From Parachlamydia acanthamoebae (GTDB lineage: Bacteria; Chlamydiota; Chlamydiia; Chlamydiales; Parachlamydiaceae): a stretch of 64,000 nt of DNA. Shown here in pieces: positions 35,660-45,200 of this stretch. The stretch's first letter is position 1. Each line of letters starts with the position of its first letter. The notes beneath the pieces were generated by a model. It saw nothing but the letters and a program-made list of their open reading frames with translations. It was not told where the DNA came from and searched no databases. Made by a program: the position numbers and the translations under genes. The stretch spans positions 124,001 through 188,000 of the forward strand of contig NZ_BAWW01000066.1 of assembly GCF_000875975.1 (NCBI RefSeq), written 5' to 3'.

Positions 35660-37444
35660 CTAAGCCGAGTTAAAGGTTAGTTGGAAATTTGTTGTGACTG
35701 TTCCACAAACTGTCGTACCTGAAATGGAAATGATAAATACGGGTCCTGAACCAACTGACCCCCCGGATATTACCCCAGTTGTTGGATCGATTGTTGATCC
35801 TGGCGGTAAACCTGTTGCACTATAAGTGAATGGCTGGCCACCTGGGCTGACAAAATAGACTGACATATCCAATGTGTACGGTGTTCCAGAAAGCGCCCCA
35901 ATATTTATAGGCGGAATCGGAAGCACTGATGGAGGAATGCACGGAAAAGTAATTGTGAAAGGCTCACTGACACTTGCACATGCATCCGCTGATGTCGCGG
36001 TCACGACCACGTTATAAGTGAGCGTATCCGACAAGATAGAACCTGATATCACACCCGTCGAGGCATCAATCGTTGAACCTGCAGGTAACCCAACGGCACT
36101 ATAAACTAAAGGCAATCCACTTGGATTCGTGAAATGGGAGCTAACATCCAAAGAGTAGTTCCCAATTCCTGTGAATGAGGCAGGAGGAATCGTTGTACTG
36201 ACTAATGTTGTACATGGAAAGCTAATCGTAAAGGACTGAATAGCAACCGAGCATGCATCCGCAGCCGTTGCTCGAATTGTCACCGTGTAAGAATTATTGT
36301 CATTGAGTCCAACCCCAAAAATAACTCCCGTCGTTGGATCGAAAGTAGCTTCTGGAGGCAATCCTTCTGCACTGAACACCAAAGCCGCTCCACTTGGATC
36401 GCTAAAATAGGGGCTGATATTTAGCGTATAAAGCTCTGTCCCTGTAAAGTTCGCGTTAGGAATTGGATTACTCACTAAAATTTGGCAAGGCCCTAACCGT
36501 CTTTTTTTTTCTTCTGCCACAGCCAAAACTTGAGGCATATACACGGCAGGAGAGCTTACCCAAGCAGCTAAAATGGGTTCACAATAACAGGGAGTACATT
36601 CATTGCGACTATCTGCTCGATCACCAAAGACATATGTTAATTCAAGACCAGCTGTTGTATTGCTAGGGAGATGCGATTTACCTCTTGTATGCGCTCCAAA
36701 TAAGCCTACGACTAATCCGGACCAATCAGGATGATGCCAGCCGAGGCGTACTCTTCCATAATTATAGGGACGTTTAAATTCCCCCAATAGATCAAAGAAA
36801 AGGTTGTATTTTAAGTCTTGGTGATAAGTAAAACTACCGCCGAAACCTGAGACAACCTTTCTTGATTTATATTTTCGATTATATTTAACAAAATCGTAGT
36901 CTGCATCGAGATGAAAATATCCTGAACACCAAGGAATGAGTGTTGTCCCTAATGACCCCCCATAGCTATTAGATCCTGCGATGCGTCTCGAATAAAGAAA
37001 ATCCCTACATTCCTTGTGTCCCAATTTACGAGCTGGAGCATATGAACAATAAAATCCCACGTCTGCACTGGGAAGAAATGCATTACAAAAATCATGCTGG
37101 TATTCAACACCCACAGCATACTGGTGCATCCAACGCTCTTCTCGACCAGTAGAAAAACGATAACCGAGTTTTTGAGTTAAAAATTCACCTGAAAGCTTTA
37201 CGCGATCATCTTCTCCCCATAACACCCCAAAAGTTCCATTCGCGCGATAATTACGTCGTCCAACTTCCCCAAAAAAGGAAACAGCGGCCTCATCCGTAAT
37301 AGAACGGGGAATCACGCCTAATGTAAAATTGGGAATCAAATCATTTTGCGTGTGTCCTCTGGAGCGGCTGCAATCGCTTAAACTTGACTGTAACTGATTA
37401 AAAATCAGACAAAACAAAAACAAACATCTTAAAAATTTTTTCAT
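35660..37444 (-). CDS. Outer-membrane-type protein with three Ig-like repeats
   Basis: The protein has 594 residues from the ATG at 37444. A Sec signal peptide is followed by about 270 residues of alternating aromatic/polar beta strands, resembling a beta-barrel or inverse-autotransporter-like domain (FGEVGRRNYRANGTFGVLWG, FHLDADYDFVKYN, GRVRLGWHHPDWSGLVVGLFG, LELTYVFG). From about residue 340 three repeats of 85 residues occur. Each has F.SAEGLPP.ATFDPTTGVI-type and DACS...FTISFP strings, matching cadherin-like putative Ig (He_PIG) domains. The layout suggests a surface-exposed adhesin, but the barrel is inferred from strand pattern only. Confidence 0.7.
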   Translation of the reverse strand: MKKFLRCLFLFCLIFNQLQSSLSDCSRSRGHTQNDLIPNFTLGVIPRSITDEAAVSFFGEVGRRNYRANGTFGVLWGEDDRVKLSGEFLTQKLGYRFSTGREERWMHQYAVGVEYQHDFCNAFLPSADVGFYCSYAPARKLGHKECRDFLYSRRIAGSNSYGGSLGTTLIPWCSGYFHLDADYDFVKYNRKYKSRKVVSGFGGSFTYHQDLKYNLFFDLLGEFKRPYNYGRVRLGWHHPDWSGLVVGLFGAHTRGKSHLPSNTTAGLELTYVFGDRADSRNECTPCYCEPILAAWVSSPAVYMPQVLAVAEEKKRRLGPCQILVSNPIPNANFTGTELYTLNISPYFSDPSGAALVFSAEGLPPEATFDPTTGVIFGVGLNDNNSYTVTIRATAADACSVAIQSFTISFPCTTLVSTTIPPASFTGIGNYSLDVSSHFTNPSGLPLVYSAVGLPAGSTIDASTGVISGSILSDTLTYNVVVTATSADACASVSEPFTITFPCIPPSVLPIPPINIGALSGTPYTLDMSVYFVSPGGQPFTYSATGLPPGSTIDPTTGVISGGSVGSGPVFIISISGTTVCGTVTTNFQLTFNSA

Positions 37445-37543
37445 TGTCATTTACCCTAGCATCTTATTAAAAGAATTTTCCAAGATAAAAGGCTTTTTCA
37501 TTTATTTAAATAAAAAATCCAAATGATCAAAAAGAGACTCACA

Positions 37544-38359
37544 CTATTTCCGAAGAAAGTGTAGACCAAGCCAACCTTCTTCCTCAATTTCGTCTAATAA
37601 CGTCCATCCCCATCTTAGAGCCTGCTGGAGATAGAGTTCGCGTTCTTCTTGAAGAATGCCGGAAATAAGAGCCTCCCCTGGCAAATGATGGACAGATTTA
37701 AGACTTTTCCAAGCAACAGCTTGTTCGGAAGCGATCATATTCATTAAGACAAGAATATTCTGCTGTTGTTGAAGGACATGGGTGGGAGGTTCAATGGAAA
37801 AAGTAATGTCACCTTCCAGCTCATTGAGCAATAGGTTCTCTTTAGCATGCTCAACTGCTTCTGGATCGATATCGATTCCCCACACAATCTTAGCTCCCAT
37901 AATCGCAGCAGCTAAAGATAACACCCCGCTACCCGATCCTACGTCTAAAATAGCTTGTCCGTGAACCCGATCTTTCATGAGACGGAGAACAATACGTGTC
38001 GAGGCATGGGATAGATCGCCAAAACCAGGCCCGGGCTTAAGTTTGATGACGGGTAAGTTTTGTGCATCGATCAATTGATTTAGGTCTAAGTGCACGCACC
38101 CATCTCGATAATCAAGACCGTGTGCGGACCATTGAGACTCCCAATCTATCGGACTAAAATGAATCGGCGCAAAAGCTCCAATAGTTTGCAAAGAAGTAAA
38201 AGGGAAATCAGAAAATGGGATGTCCCCCAAACTAGCTACAACCTCTTTGCTTCCTTCTGTTTCTTCGCTGTAAAGAGGCTGAGCCCCAAAATTTTCGAGT
38301 TCTTTCCATGCCTGTTCAGACGAGAATTGGGGTCTAATAAAAAAACGATAGGTGATCAT
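37544..38359 (-). CDS. prmA: Ribosomal protein L11 methyltransferase-like (PrmA family)
   Basis: The protein has 271 residues. It is a class I SAM methyltransferase: motif I is AILDVGSGSGVLSLAAA, motif II ends in GIDIDP. PGPGFGDLSHASTRIVLRLM corresponds to the PrmA substrate-loop block (PGxAFGTGxHxTT in most members). The catalytic-site region reads LVLMNMIASEQ rather than the usual NILA. It is shorter than E. coli PrmA (293), so divergent function is possible. It is contiguous with trkH. Confidence 0.75.
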   Translation of the reverse strand: MITYRFFIRPQFSSEQAWKELENFGAQPLYSEETEGSKEVVASLGDIPFSDFPFTSLQTIGAFAPIHFSPIDWESQWSAHGLDYRDGCVHLDLNQLIDAQNLPVIKLKPGPGFGDLSHASTRIVLRLMKDRVHGQAILDVGSGSGVLSLAAAIMGAKIVWGIDIDPEAVEHAKENLLLNELEGDITFSIEPPTHVLQQQQNILVLMNMIASEQAVAWKSLKSVHHLPGEALISGILQEERELYLQQALRWGWTLLDEIEEEGWLGLHFLRK

Positions 38360-40009
38360 TTAATGGTCTTCCCAAAAATGCGGGGTTAATACGGCAAGCA
38401 CAGCAAAAAATTCTAAACGTCCAGCAATCATTAAAATCGAAGACCACATCAACCCAAAATTGGATAGAAATGCAAAGCTTTCCACAGGTCCAGCCATGCG
38501 AAAACCTAGTCCAACATTATTCACCATACATCCAACAATTCCTAGAGATGTTTGGGGATCGATTCCATCCAAAATATAGATGTATGTGCCAAGAACAGAT
38601 AGTGTTATGATAATTAAAAAGAAACAGAGTACCATAATAGCCGAGCTAGCGTCTACCTCTTTATCGGCCACCCGGAATGTCCGCACTCTCTCAGGGCTAA
38701 ACAAAGATTCGACTTTGAATTGCGCAATCCGAAAAAGCATGTAATGGCGCATAATTTTGATTCCCCCTGCCGTGGATCCAGACATTCCCCCTACAAACAT
38801 GAGGATAAGCATAAGTGTTTGCATCGCATAGGGCCAAGTATCATAATTGGCCGTTGCAAACCCCGTTGATGTCTGTGCAGAAACGACCTGGAACATCCCA
38901 TAACGAGCAGCCTCTTGCCAAGAAAAAAGGCCATCGGGAATTCCTCCAATAAGCACTTTTGGAGTTCCCACAAGCTTCCAAATAGCAATCAAAGTACTAC
39001 TCAAAATAATGGCCAGATAGCATAAAAATTCGGGCTCATAAATCCGATAAAATTTCCCTTTAAACATGTAAAAATACAAAGTAAAGTTGACTCCGCCCAA
39101 AATCATGAATAGCAAGACAATCCATTCGGTCCAGCTGTCGTGATAAAATCCAATACTGGTCGAATGAACGCTAAATCCCCCTGTTGAAAGAGTTGAAAAG
39201 CTAATTGTAATCGCATCAAACAAAGACATCTGAGCGTTAGTGAACATCAGCAGCCCAATTTGCACAAGCGTGAGGAAGCAATAAATTTTCCAAAGCACGA
39301 TAGCCGCGTCTTTGATACGTGGAGTAATGGAATCTTTCATAGGACCTGGAACTTCAGCTTGAAATAGAATTCGCCCTCCTGCTCCTAAAGCAGGTAAAAT
39401 GGCAACAAATAACACGACAATGCCCACACCTCCCATCCACTGGGTCAAGCTCCGCCAAAATAAAAGTCCTTTACCTACCGCTTCAATCCCTGACAAAACA
39501 ATTTCATGTGTGTGTGGATCTCTAATTGGTTCTATCGTTCCATGAAAAGTATACTCCACATCTGGACTTCCACAAAATGTGCGTGTAATAGGGATTTCTT
39601 CACCTGTTTTTAAATCATAAGACTTTGCTTGCATAACGGTTGCACCCGTGGTGGTTAAACCAGATGCCATTTCAAAATAAGCTTGTAAAGGATTCGTCAG
39701 GGTCCCGCTTAAAACGAAAGGGAGAGCGGCTAATGCGGGCGCAAGCACCCACAAAAATACAACCGCCGCGATCCCCTCTTTTAAGTACATTTTACGATTA
39801 GAACGTCTTCCACAATACCTCAGCCACATCCCGAGAACTAAACAAATCGCAACAGATTCTAAAAAAGCATCGATGGCATAGGGTTGAGGATGTAAAGCTG
39901 GATCCAAAAAAAATTTATAGTAACAAGCGACGCAGAGAGGAATGAGTAAAGTTCCAGCAATTCCAAAAACAAAGATGGAGAGAATTTTGCATAAATCTTT
40001 AAATTGCAT
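38360..40009 (-). CDS. trkH: Potassium uptake protein TrkH
   Basis: The protein has 549 residues. It is the channel-like subunit of the Trk potassium importer. The four selectivity-filter loops are visible: SGLTTTGATV, STLSTGGFSV, AQTSTGFATANYD and GGMSGSTAGGIKI. Compared with common TrkH an insertion of about 50 hydrophilic residues (ETYL-type, GEEIPITRTFCGSPDVEY...) follows the first filter. It lies 2 bases after trkA, forming a trkA-trkH operon. Confidence 0.94.
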   Translation of the reverse strand: MQFKDLCKILSIFVFGIAGTLLIPLCVACYYKFFLDPALHPQPYAIDAFLESVAICLVLGMWLRYCGRRSNRKMYLKEGIAAVVFLWVLAPALAALPFVLSGTLTNPLQAYFEMASGLTTTGATVMQAKSYDLKTGEEIPITRTFCGSPDVEYTFHGTIEPIRDPHTHEIVLSGIEAVGKGLLFWRSLTQWMGGVGIVVLFVAILPALGAGGRILFQAEVPGPMKDSITPRIKDAAIVLWKIYCFLTLVQIGLLMFTNAQMSLFDAITISFSTLSTGGFSVHSTSIGFYHDSWTEWIVLLFMILGGVNFTLYFYMFKGKFYRIYEPEFLCYLAIILSSTLIAIWKLVGTPKVLIGGIPDGLFSWQEAARYGMFQVVSAQTSTGFATANYDTWPYAMQTLMLILMFVGGMSGSTAGGIKIMRHYMLFRIAQFKVESLFSPERVRTFRVADKEVDASSAIMVLCFFLIIITLSVLGTYIYILDGIDPQTSLGIVGCMVNNVGLGFRMAGPVESFAFLSNFGLMWSSILMIAGRLEFFAVLAVLTPHFWEDH

Positions 40010-40011
40010 AA

Positions 40012-41361
40012 CTAAAACATTTTTTGGATTTCAGCCACGTGTTGAGGGGATGTAATGACAATCACAGTATCTCCAGGAGAAATAATACGCCCTCCATTTG
40101 CAATCATCACCCTTCCTCGATTTTGAATAACAGCAATCAGAAAATCTTCTGGAAAAAAAGGACCAAGCTCTGCCAAAGGAATCCCCACAATTTTTGAATC
40201 CATGGATACATTGATTTCCATAATTTCCGCTTGATTTTCATAGAGGGAGATAAGTGAAGTCACTGTCCCAGAAAAGATTTGCGAAAGAATGTGATTGGCC
40301 GCGCTAATCCGAGGAGAAACAGCATAATGAACGCCCAAGCGCTCGACTAAAGAGAGGTAACTTAAATTCGTTAAAATGGCGACAACATCTTCACAACCCG
40401 CTTCTTTAGCAAGACAAGCCGTCACTAAGTTAGTTTCATCATCTCGCGTACAAGCAATTAAAATATCTGCGTTTTTAATTTTTTCAGCATGTAAAAATTC
40501 TAGATCGGTGGCATCATGATGAACAATCGTGCATTGCGGCAATTTTTCAGACAACTGCGCACATTTGTCATAGCTCTTATCGATAATTTTTACCGCTACT
40601 TCTTTTTGAATTAAAAGTTTAGCCAAATTAATGGCCGTTAAGGATCCCCCAATAATCGTGGCGGATTTAAAAGCGCGATCAATCCCCCCAAAATAGTGGT
40701 GGAGGTTTGATACAGTTTCAGCATCTCCAATAAACGTGACCTCGTCCCCAGGAAGTAAACGATCTTTTCCATGCGGAAAAATCACCCGAAACCCTTGTTT
40801 ATCTGGCCGACGAATAAGCCCTACCATAACATCAGAAGGCAATCCCAAATCTTTTAAAGACCGATCTCCTTTCTTCCATTTTGACGGAATCACAAGCGTT
40901 CTTAACTGCACAGCACCATGCGCAAAATGTTCAACCGCCCGAGATCCTGGGCTGACCATGTATTTTACAATATCGTTTGCAACAAGGAGTTCGGGAGCAA
41001 TGAAGTAATCGACAGAAAAAATGTGGGAATAATCTAAGCGGGTATTATTTAAAAACCGGCTATCCCCAACACGAGCTACAGTTCTGGGATACCCAAGATG
41101 CCGGGCGATAGAACAAGACACTAAATTTGTTTCATCATCACCTGTCAGAGCTAATAAAACGTGTGGAGATAACTCTAAAAGATCTTCTAAAAGAACCCAA
41201 TCGCTTCCCGATCCCACGCGCACAGCAATATCCAATGTGGAAGAAACTTTCTCGATTTTTTTAGGATCATTATCGATGAGCACAACATTATGCTGTTCTT
41301 TAGAAAGCATGGCTGCAATATGGCGTCCCATATCCCCAGCCCCCACGATCACGATGTTCAT
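40012..41361 (-). CDS. trkA: Trk potassium uptake regulator TrkA
   Basis: The protein has 449 residues with two tandem RCK units. Each has a Rossmann fold (IVIVGAGDMGRHIAAML at the start; SATIIGGSLTAINLAKLL near 235) followed by an RCK_C domain. TrkA binds NAD(H) and ATP/ADP in the cytosol and gates TrkH. The conserved ALTGDDETNLVSC and ACTRDDETNLVTA blocks are clear duplicates of each other. It heads trkA-trkH. Confidence 0.95.
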   Translation of the reverse strand: MNIVIVGAGDMGRHIAAMLSKEQHNVVLIDNDPKKIEKVSSTLDIAVRVGSGSDWVLLEDLLELSPHVLLALTGDDETNLVSCSIARHLGYPRTVARVGDSRFLNNTRLDYSHIFSVDYFIAPELLVANDIVKYMVSPGSRAVEHFAHGAVQLRTLVIPSKWKKGDRSLKDLGLPSDVMVGLIRRPDKQGFRVIFPHGKDRLLPGDEVTFIGDAETVSNLHHYFGGIDRAFKSATIIGGSLTAINLAKLLIQKEVAVKIIDKSYDKCAQLSEKLPQCTIVHHDATDLEFLHAEKIKNADILIACTRDDETNLVTACLAKEAGCEDVVAILTNLSYLSLVERLGVHYAVSPRISAANHILSQIFSGTVTSLISLYENQAEIMEINVSMDSKIVGIPLAELGPFFPEDFLIAVIQNRGRVMIANGGRIISPGDTVIVITSPQHVAEIQKMF

Positions 41362-41450
41362 ATCTTTTCCTAACCAGATTGCGTTAAGACAAGATGCTAA
41401 CTTAAAATTAGATTTATTTCCAAATCGAAGGAAGCTTCTTTAATCTTCTT

Positions 41451-42134
41451 TCAAGATTTTTTGTTGAGCAAAAGAGGCATCCAAATGTCTTCTCGATTTT
41501 CTACGACACCCAGTGCGGTTTTCTTCTGGGATTCTATCCACGCATATTCCTTTTCTCGAAACTGATCAACGACCTCAGATGAGATCCCTTCACTTTTTCC
41601 AAAACCTTTGATTACAGTGAGTCCACTTGGCGGGCAGGCGATTGTAAAAATAGTTAAATCAGGGCGGGCTTGAAGTAAGGTGGGCACAATTTTCCAAACA
41701 TCCCCCGTCCAAAAGCCGGGATCGAAATCTTTTTTAGAGGATTCTGCACTTAAAGGAATGGTATCGTGAATCAAAATGATCGACTGAGGTGTACAGTATT
41801 GCTCTGCATTGCAAAAGTCATCCACAATGGCTTCGTATTGATGCAGCCCATCAATAAAGATCAAATCAAAAGGATCCCCAGGGTAAGAAATAAAAAAAGC
41901 TTCACTGGTCTGACGATAGATGCGCGACCAAGCGTGAAGATCGGTTTGAATGCATGGATTGGGATCCACACCAACAGCAAAGGTTTGTGGACCCGCTAAA
42001 CAAAAGCTAAAACCATATTGAACACCGATTTCTAGATATGTCTTCGGTTTTAAAGCGGCGTGAATTTTTTCCAGGACCTGTAAGTAAGGTTCTCCAGGAA
42101 GCGCTTGATAAGCCTTTTCCCAATCTTCCATCAT
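41451..42134 (-). CDS. Class I SAM-dependent methyltransferase (Methyltransf_24-like)
   Basis: The protein has 227 residues. TYLEIGVQYGFSFCLA is the SAM-binding loop, VGVDPNP holds the acidic ribose ligand, and DLIFIDGLHQYEAIVDDF is typical of the family that acts on small molecules or sugars. IILIHDTIP follows. The substrate is unknown. The gene lies 19 bases after the dihydrouridine synthase stop. Confidence 0.8.
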   Translation of the reverse strand: MMEDWEKAYQALPGEPYLQVLEKIHAALKPKTYLEIGVQYGFSFCLAGPQTFAVGVDPNPCIQTDLHAWSRIYRQTSEAFFISYPGDPFDLIFIDGLHQYEAIVDDFCNAEQYCTPQSIILIHDTIPLSAESSKKDFDPGFWTGDVWKIVPTLLQARPDLTIFTIACPPSGLTVIKGFGKSEGISSEVVDQFREKEYAWIESQKKTALGVVENREDIWMPLLLNKKS

Positions 42135-42153
42135 TTTCTCCCTTCGCTATTTT

Positions 42154-43170
42154 CTATCCTTCTAGCAACATAGGAAAAACAAATGCAAGGAATTCAGCTG
42201 GATTTGCACATCTTTTTGACAACATCTCACCTCGCCTCTCTAAGAGTCGTGCATTTCCTTTAAAAAGAAAGCTCATCAACTGTTTGAGTTTATTGAGCTG
42301 CGTTGAAATGGGAGTCCCTTCTGCCATGGCGCATAAAAAATTTTGAACAAAATTTTGAAGAGCATTTTTCTCTGGAACATACTGTTGTCCCGCAAAAAAA
42401 GCGCGAATTTGATGAAAAATCAATGGGTTAATCACACTTCCTCGTCCAATCATGAGTGCATCGCACCCCGTTTCTTTAAGCATTCTCACAGCATCATCCA
42501 CATTTAAGATATCGCCATTTCCCACAACAGGAATTTTAAGTAACGCTTTCGCTTCGGCAATTAAATCCCATCTCGCTGGTGGTGTGTAACCATCCACTTT
42601 TGTGCGTGGATGCAATGTCATAAACTTAATCCCACTCTCTTGGGCTGCTAAAAGGTTTTCTTTGAATAAGGAAATATCTTCATATCCTGAACGGAGTTTA
42701 GCTGTAACAGGAACAGAGACAGCCTCTACCATGGCCTTCGCAATCTGATAAAGTTGTGAGGGATCTTTTAATAAGCTCGATCCAGCCCCTCGACCCGTCA
42801 CCGTATTGGATGGACATCCACAATTTAAATCGATCCGATGCGCGCCTCGTTGAGCCAGTTCTTGCGCCATCGCTGCCATAAGCTCAGGGTTGGATCCCAT
42901 AATTTGGACAGCTTGCGGAATGGGAAAGGTGTCATCCTTTTGATATTGTTTGGCTAAACTAGCCACATGGGCATTCGATGGGACACGCAAAAATTCTGTG
43001 CAGGCCTCATTGAATCCCCCCATTTTTGCCATCGCTTTGCGAAAAGGGCGGTCACCTAATCCTTCCATAGGCGCTAATAAAAGGTAGGGACAATTTCCAG
43101 TGCCTTTCGGGAGTAAATTCACTTTATCGCCTCTTAGTATTTGACTATTAATGTCTTTAATATTATGCAT
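42154..43170 (-). CDS. dus: tRNA-dihydrouridine synthase
   Basis: The protein has 338 residues. It is an FMN enzyme that reduces uridines in the tRNA D-loop. The family motifs are LLLAPMEGLGDRPFRKAM, IDLNCGCPSNTVTGRGAGSSLL (with the catalytic Cys), VTAKLRSGYED, FMTLHPRT and VVGNGDILNVDDAVRML. The GAGSSLL block points to the DusC-like subgroup; that is tentative. The start lacks a strong ribosome site. Confidence 0.93.
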   Translation of the reverse strand: MHNIKDINSQILRGDKVNLLPKGTGNCPYLLLAPMEGLGDRPFRKAMAKMGGFNEACTEFLRVPSNAHVASLAKQYQKDDTFPIPQAVQIMGSNPELMAAMAQELAQRGAHRIDLNCGCPSNTVTGRGAGSSLLKDPSQLYQIAKAMVEAVSVPVTAKLRSGYEDISLFKENLLAAQESGIKFMTLHPRTKVDGYTPPARWDLIAEAKALLKIPVVGNGDILNVDDAVRMLKETGCDALMIGRGSVINPLIFHQIRAFFAGQQYVPEKNALQNFVQNFLCAMAEGTPISTQLNKLKQLMSFLFKGNARLLERRGEMLSKRCANPAEFLAFVFPMLLEG

Positions 43171-43259
43171 AGAAATTGTTTTTTAAAAAACAATTTGTGA
43201 TCTATGATACTGGATATCGAGGAGTTAAGTACATTTAATTTTCACTACCGGAGATTTTT

Positions 43260-43673
43260 ATGGCTGTAGGCATCTACAATTCCACTTCAACCTTTCAAAA
43301 TGAGTACATTAAATCAACGTGCCGTAAAAGCACGGGTCAACGCGTCACATTTAGTAATATCTACTTGAGGGTAGAGGCTTTAAAAATGGCCATCGTCCAC
43401 GCTGCGGGAGCCCCTTTTTCCTCAGCCTTTATCGTAAGCCATTTCGCTAAAAACTTTTTTAATCTTATGGAAAATGTTTACAGCGATCCAGGCATAAAAA
43501 ACAATGAACCGCTTTCAGGCCCTTTCGATCGGTATTGCAATAACATTTTTAGACATGCGCAACCTTTATTTGACGATTTTTTAGCTTTTGTCACTTTTCC
43601 TGCATTTCGAACCTTGTTAATTGTGAGAGAAGTTGCAGCTGCAGTGATTCACCCTGCGATTATATACGGCTAA
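43260..43673 (+). CDS. Hypothetical protein, possibly membrane-associated
   Basis: The protein has 137 residues. GGAG precedes the ATG. Two moderately hydrophobic segments (MAIVHAAGAPFSSAFIVSHF and FLAFVTFPAFRTLLIVREVAAAVIHP) suggest membrane contact. I do not recognise the family. It may belong to the small chlamydia-specific families found near membrane genes. It lies divergently from dus and 90 bases upstream of nqrF. Confidence 0.5.
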   Translation: MAVGIYNSTSTFQNEYIKSTCRKSTGQRVTFSNIYLRVEALKMAIVHAAGAPFSSAFIVSHFAKNFFNLMENVYSDPGIKNNEPLSGPFDRYCNNIFRHAQPLFDDFLAFVTFPAFRTLLIVREVAAAVIHPAIIYG

Positions 43674-43763
43674 GAGTTGAGTTATTTTCTTGAGGGAAAA
43701 AAGACTGCGCGTTATGGTTCAAATTGCAAGCAAATAAAAATGACCTAACCTTCTTATGGAGCT

Positions 43764-45104
43764 ATGTTTAACTTGAGTCATTTATCCTTAACCTTACTAG
43801 CCAATTTTTTTGGCATTGATCCCATTTTGTCGCTTTATGCCATTGCCGCTTTTGTTTTAATCGGTGTGGGTTTAACTTCCCTCATCCTTTTTACAAAAGC
43901 AAAATTTGTGAATAGCGAAGAATGTGAGATCAAGGTCAATAGCGATCCGAAATTGACAAAACAAGTGCTAGGTGGATCGACTTTATTACAAGCCCTCTCT
44001 TCTAATGGAATCCCCGTCCCTTCTCCTTGTGGAGGAAAAGCTACTTGCAAGCAGTGCCGTGTACGTATTGTCGAAGGGGCAGATGAGCCTTTGGAAACAG
44101 ATCGAGGAACTTTCAATAAAAAAGAGTTAAAAGAAGGGTGGAGACTTTCCTGCCAAGCGAAGGTTAAGCATGATCTTCATATTCTCGTTGACGAGCATTC
44201 TTTGGCCGTCAAAGAGTGGAAAGCAACCGTCGTGAGCAACAAAAATGTGGCCACTTTTATTAAGGAATTAATTGTTGAAATTCCGGAAGGGGAAGAAGTC
44301 CCTTATCAATCGGGAGGGTATTTGCAATTCCACGTTCCGCCTTTTAAAACAAATACAGCGGATTGGAAAAGCACTATGGATCCCATGTTCTATGCGGATT
44401 GGGAAAAATTTGGATTATTTGACAAAACGATTGATTTTAGTCATCTACCAACAGGCTCGAATGAAATTATCCGCGCATATTCCATGGCCTCCTACCCAGC
44501 GGAAGGCCGAAAGCTGATGTTTAACATTCGAATCGCCACTCCTCCTTTTGTGGGGGGAAAAATTTCGGATTCAATTCCCTGGGGAATTTGTTCCGCGTAT
44601 ACTTTTAGTTTAAAACCTGGAGATAACGTTCGTTTATCAGGCCCTTACGGGGAATCTTTTATGATCAACGACAATCGAGAGCTTATTTTCTTAATCGGGG
44701 GTGCTGGATCATCATTTGGGCGCAGCCACATTCTCCATCTGTTTAACACCGAACACACACAACGACAAGTGTCCATGTGGTATGGAGCACGCTCGATTAA
44801 AGAAAATATTTATCAAAAAGAATATGAAGAACTTTCCCAAAAATACCCTAACTTTACTTATAATCTTGTCTTATCAGAGCCTCTTCCTGAAGACCTTTCT
44901 GCTGGATGGCCTAAGGACGACCCCATTAAGACAAACTACCTTTTCAAAGCTTTTGAACTTGGGCAACTGAGTAAGATGGAAAGTCCTGAAGAATGTTTAT
45001 TTTATGTCTGTGGACCACCTATGCACAACATCAGCGTTCTGAAATTGCTAGATGATTATGGGGTTCCTCGCAAAAGTATTATTTTGGATGATTTTGGAAG
45101 TTAA
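43764..45104 (+). CDS. nqrF: Na+-translocating NADH:quinone reductase subunit F
   Basis: The protein has 446 residues. It is the NADH entry subunit of the sodium-pumping Nqr complex. One N-terminal transmembrane helix is followed by a 2Fe-2S domain (PSPCGGKATCKQCRV...LSCQ). Then come the FAD-binding RAYSMASYP and the NADH-binding FLIGGAGSSFGRSH and FYVCGPPMHN. The usual GGAGMAPMRSH is altered to GGAGSSFGRSH. In Chlamydia, too, nqrF lies apart from the other nqr genes. Confidence 0.95.
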   Translation: MFNLSHLSLTLLANFFGIDPILSLYAIAAFVLIGVGLTSLILFTKAKFVNSEECEIKVNSDPKLTKQVLGGSTLLQALSSNGIPVPSPCGGKATCKQCRVRIVEGADEPLETDRGTFNKKELKEGWRLSCQAKVKHDLHILVDEHSLAVKEWKATVVSNKNVATFIKELIVEIPEGEEVPYQSGGYLQFHVPPFKTNTADWKSTMDPMFYADWEKFGLFDKTIDFSHLPTGSNEIIRAYSMASYPAEGRKLMFNIRIATPPFVGGKISDSIPWGICSAYTFSLKPGDNVRLSGPYGESFMINDNRELIFLIGGAGSSFGRSHILHLFNTEHTQRQVSMWYGARSIKENIYQKEYEELSQKYPNFTYNLVLSEPLPEDLSAGWPKDDPIKTNYLFKAFELGQLSKMESPEECLFYVCGPPMHNISVLKLLDDYGVPRKSIILDDFGS

Positions 45105-45129
45105 AGCATTTTTGATCTTGGATATTTAA

Positions 45130-45163
45130 GAGAGCACATCAGAAAGTTTTTCTGTGTGCTCTC
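45130..45163 (+). terminator. Terminator-like hairpin after nqrF
   Basis: A 9-bp perfect outer stem (45130-45138 with 45155-45163) continues into a further 5 bp with one bulge. CTCATTT follows. It lies 26 bases after the nqrF stop. Confidence 0.65.
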
Positions 45164-45200
45164 TCCTCATTTACACACAAAGTGGATATATTAACCTATT

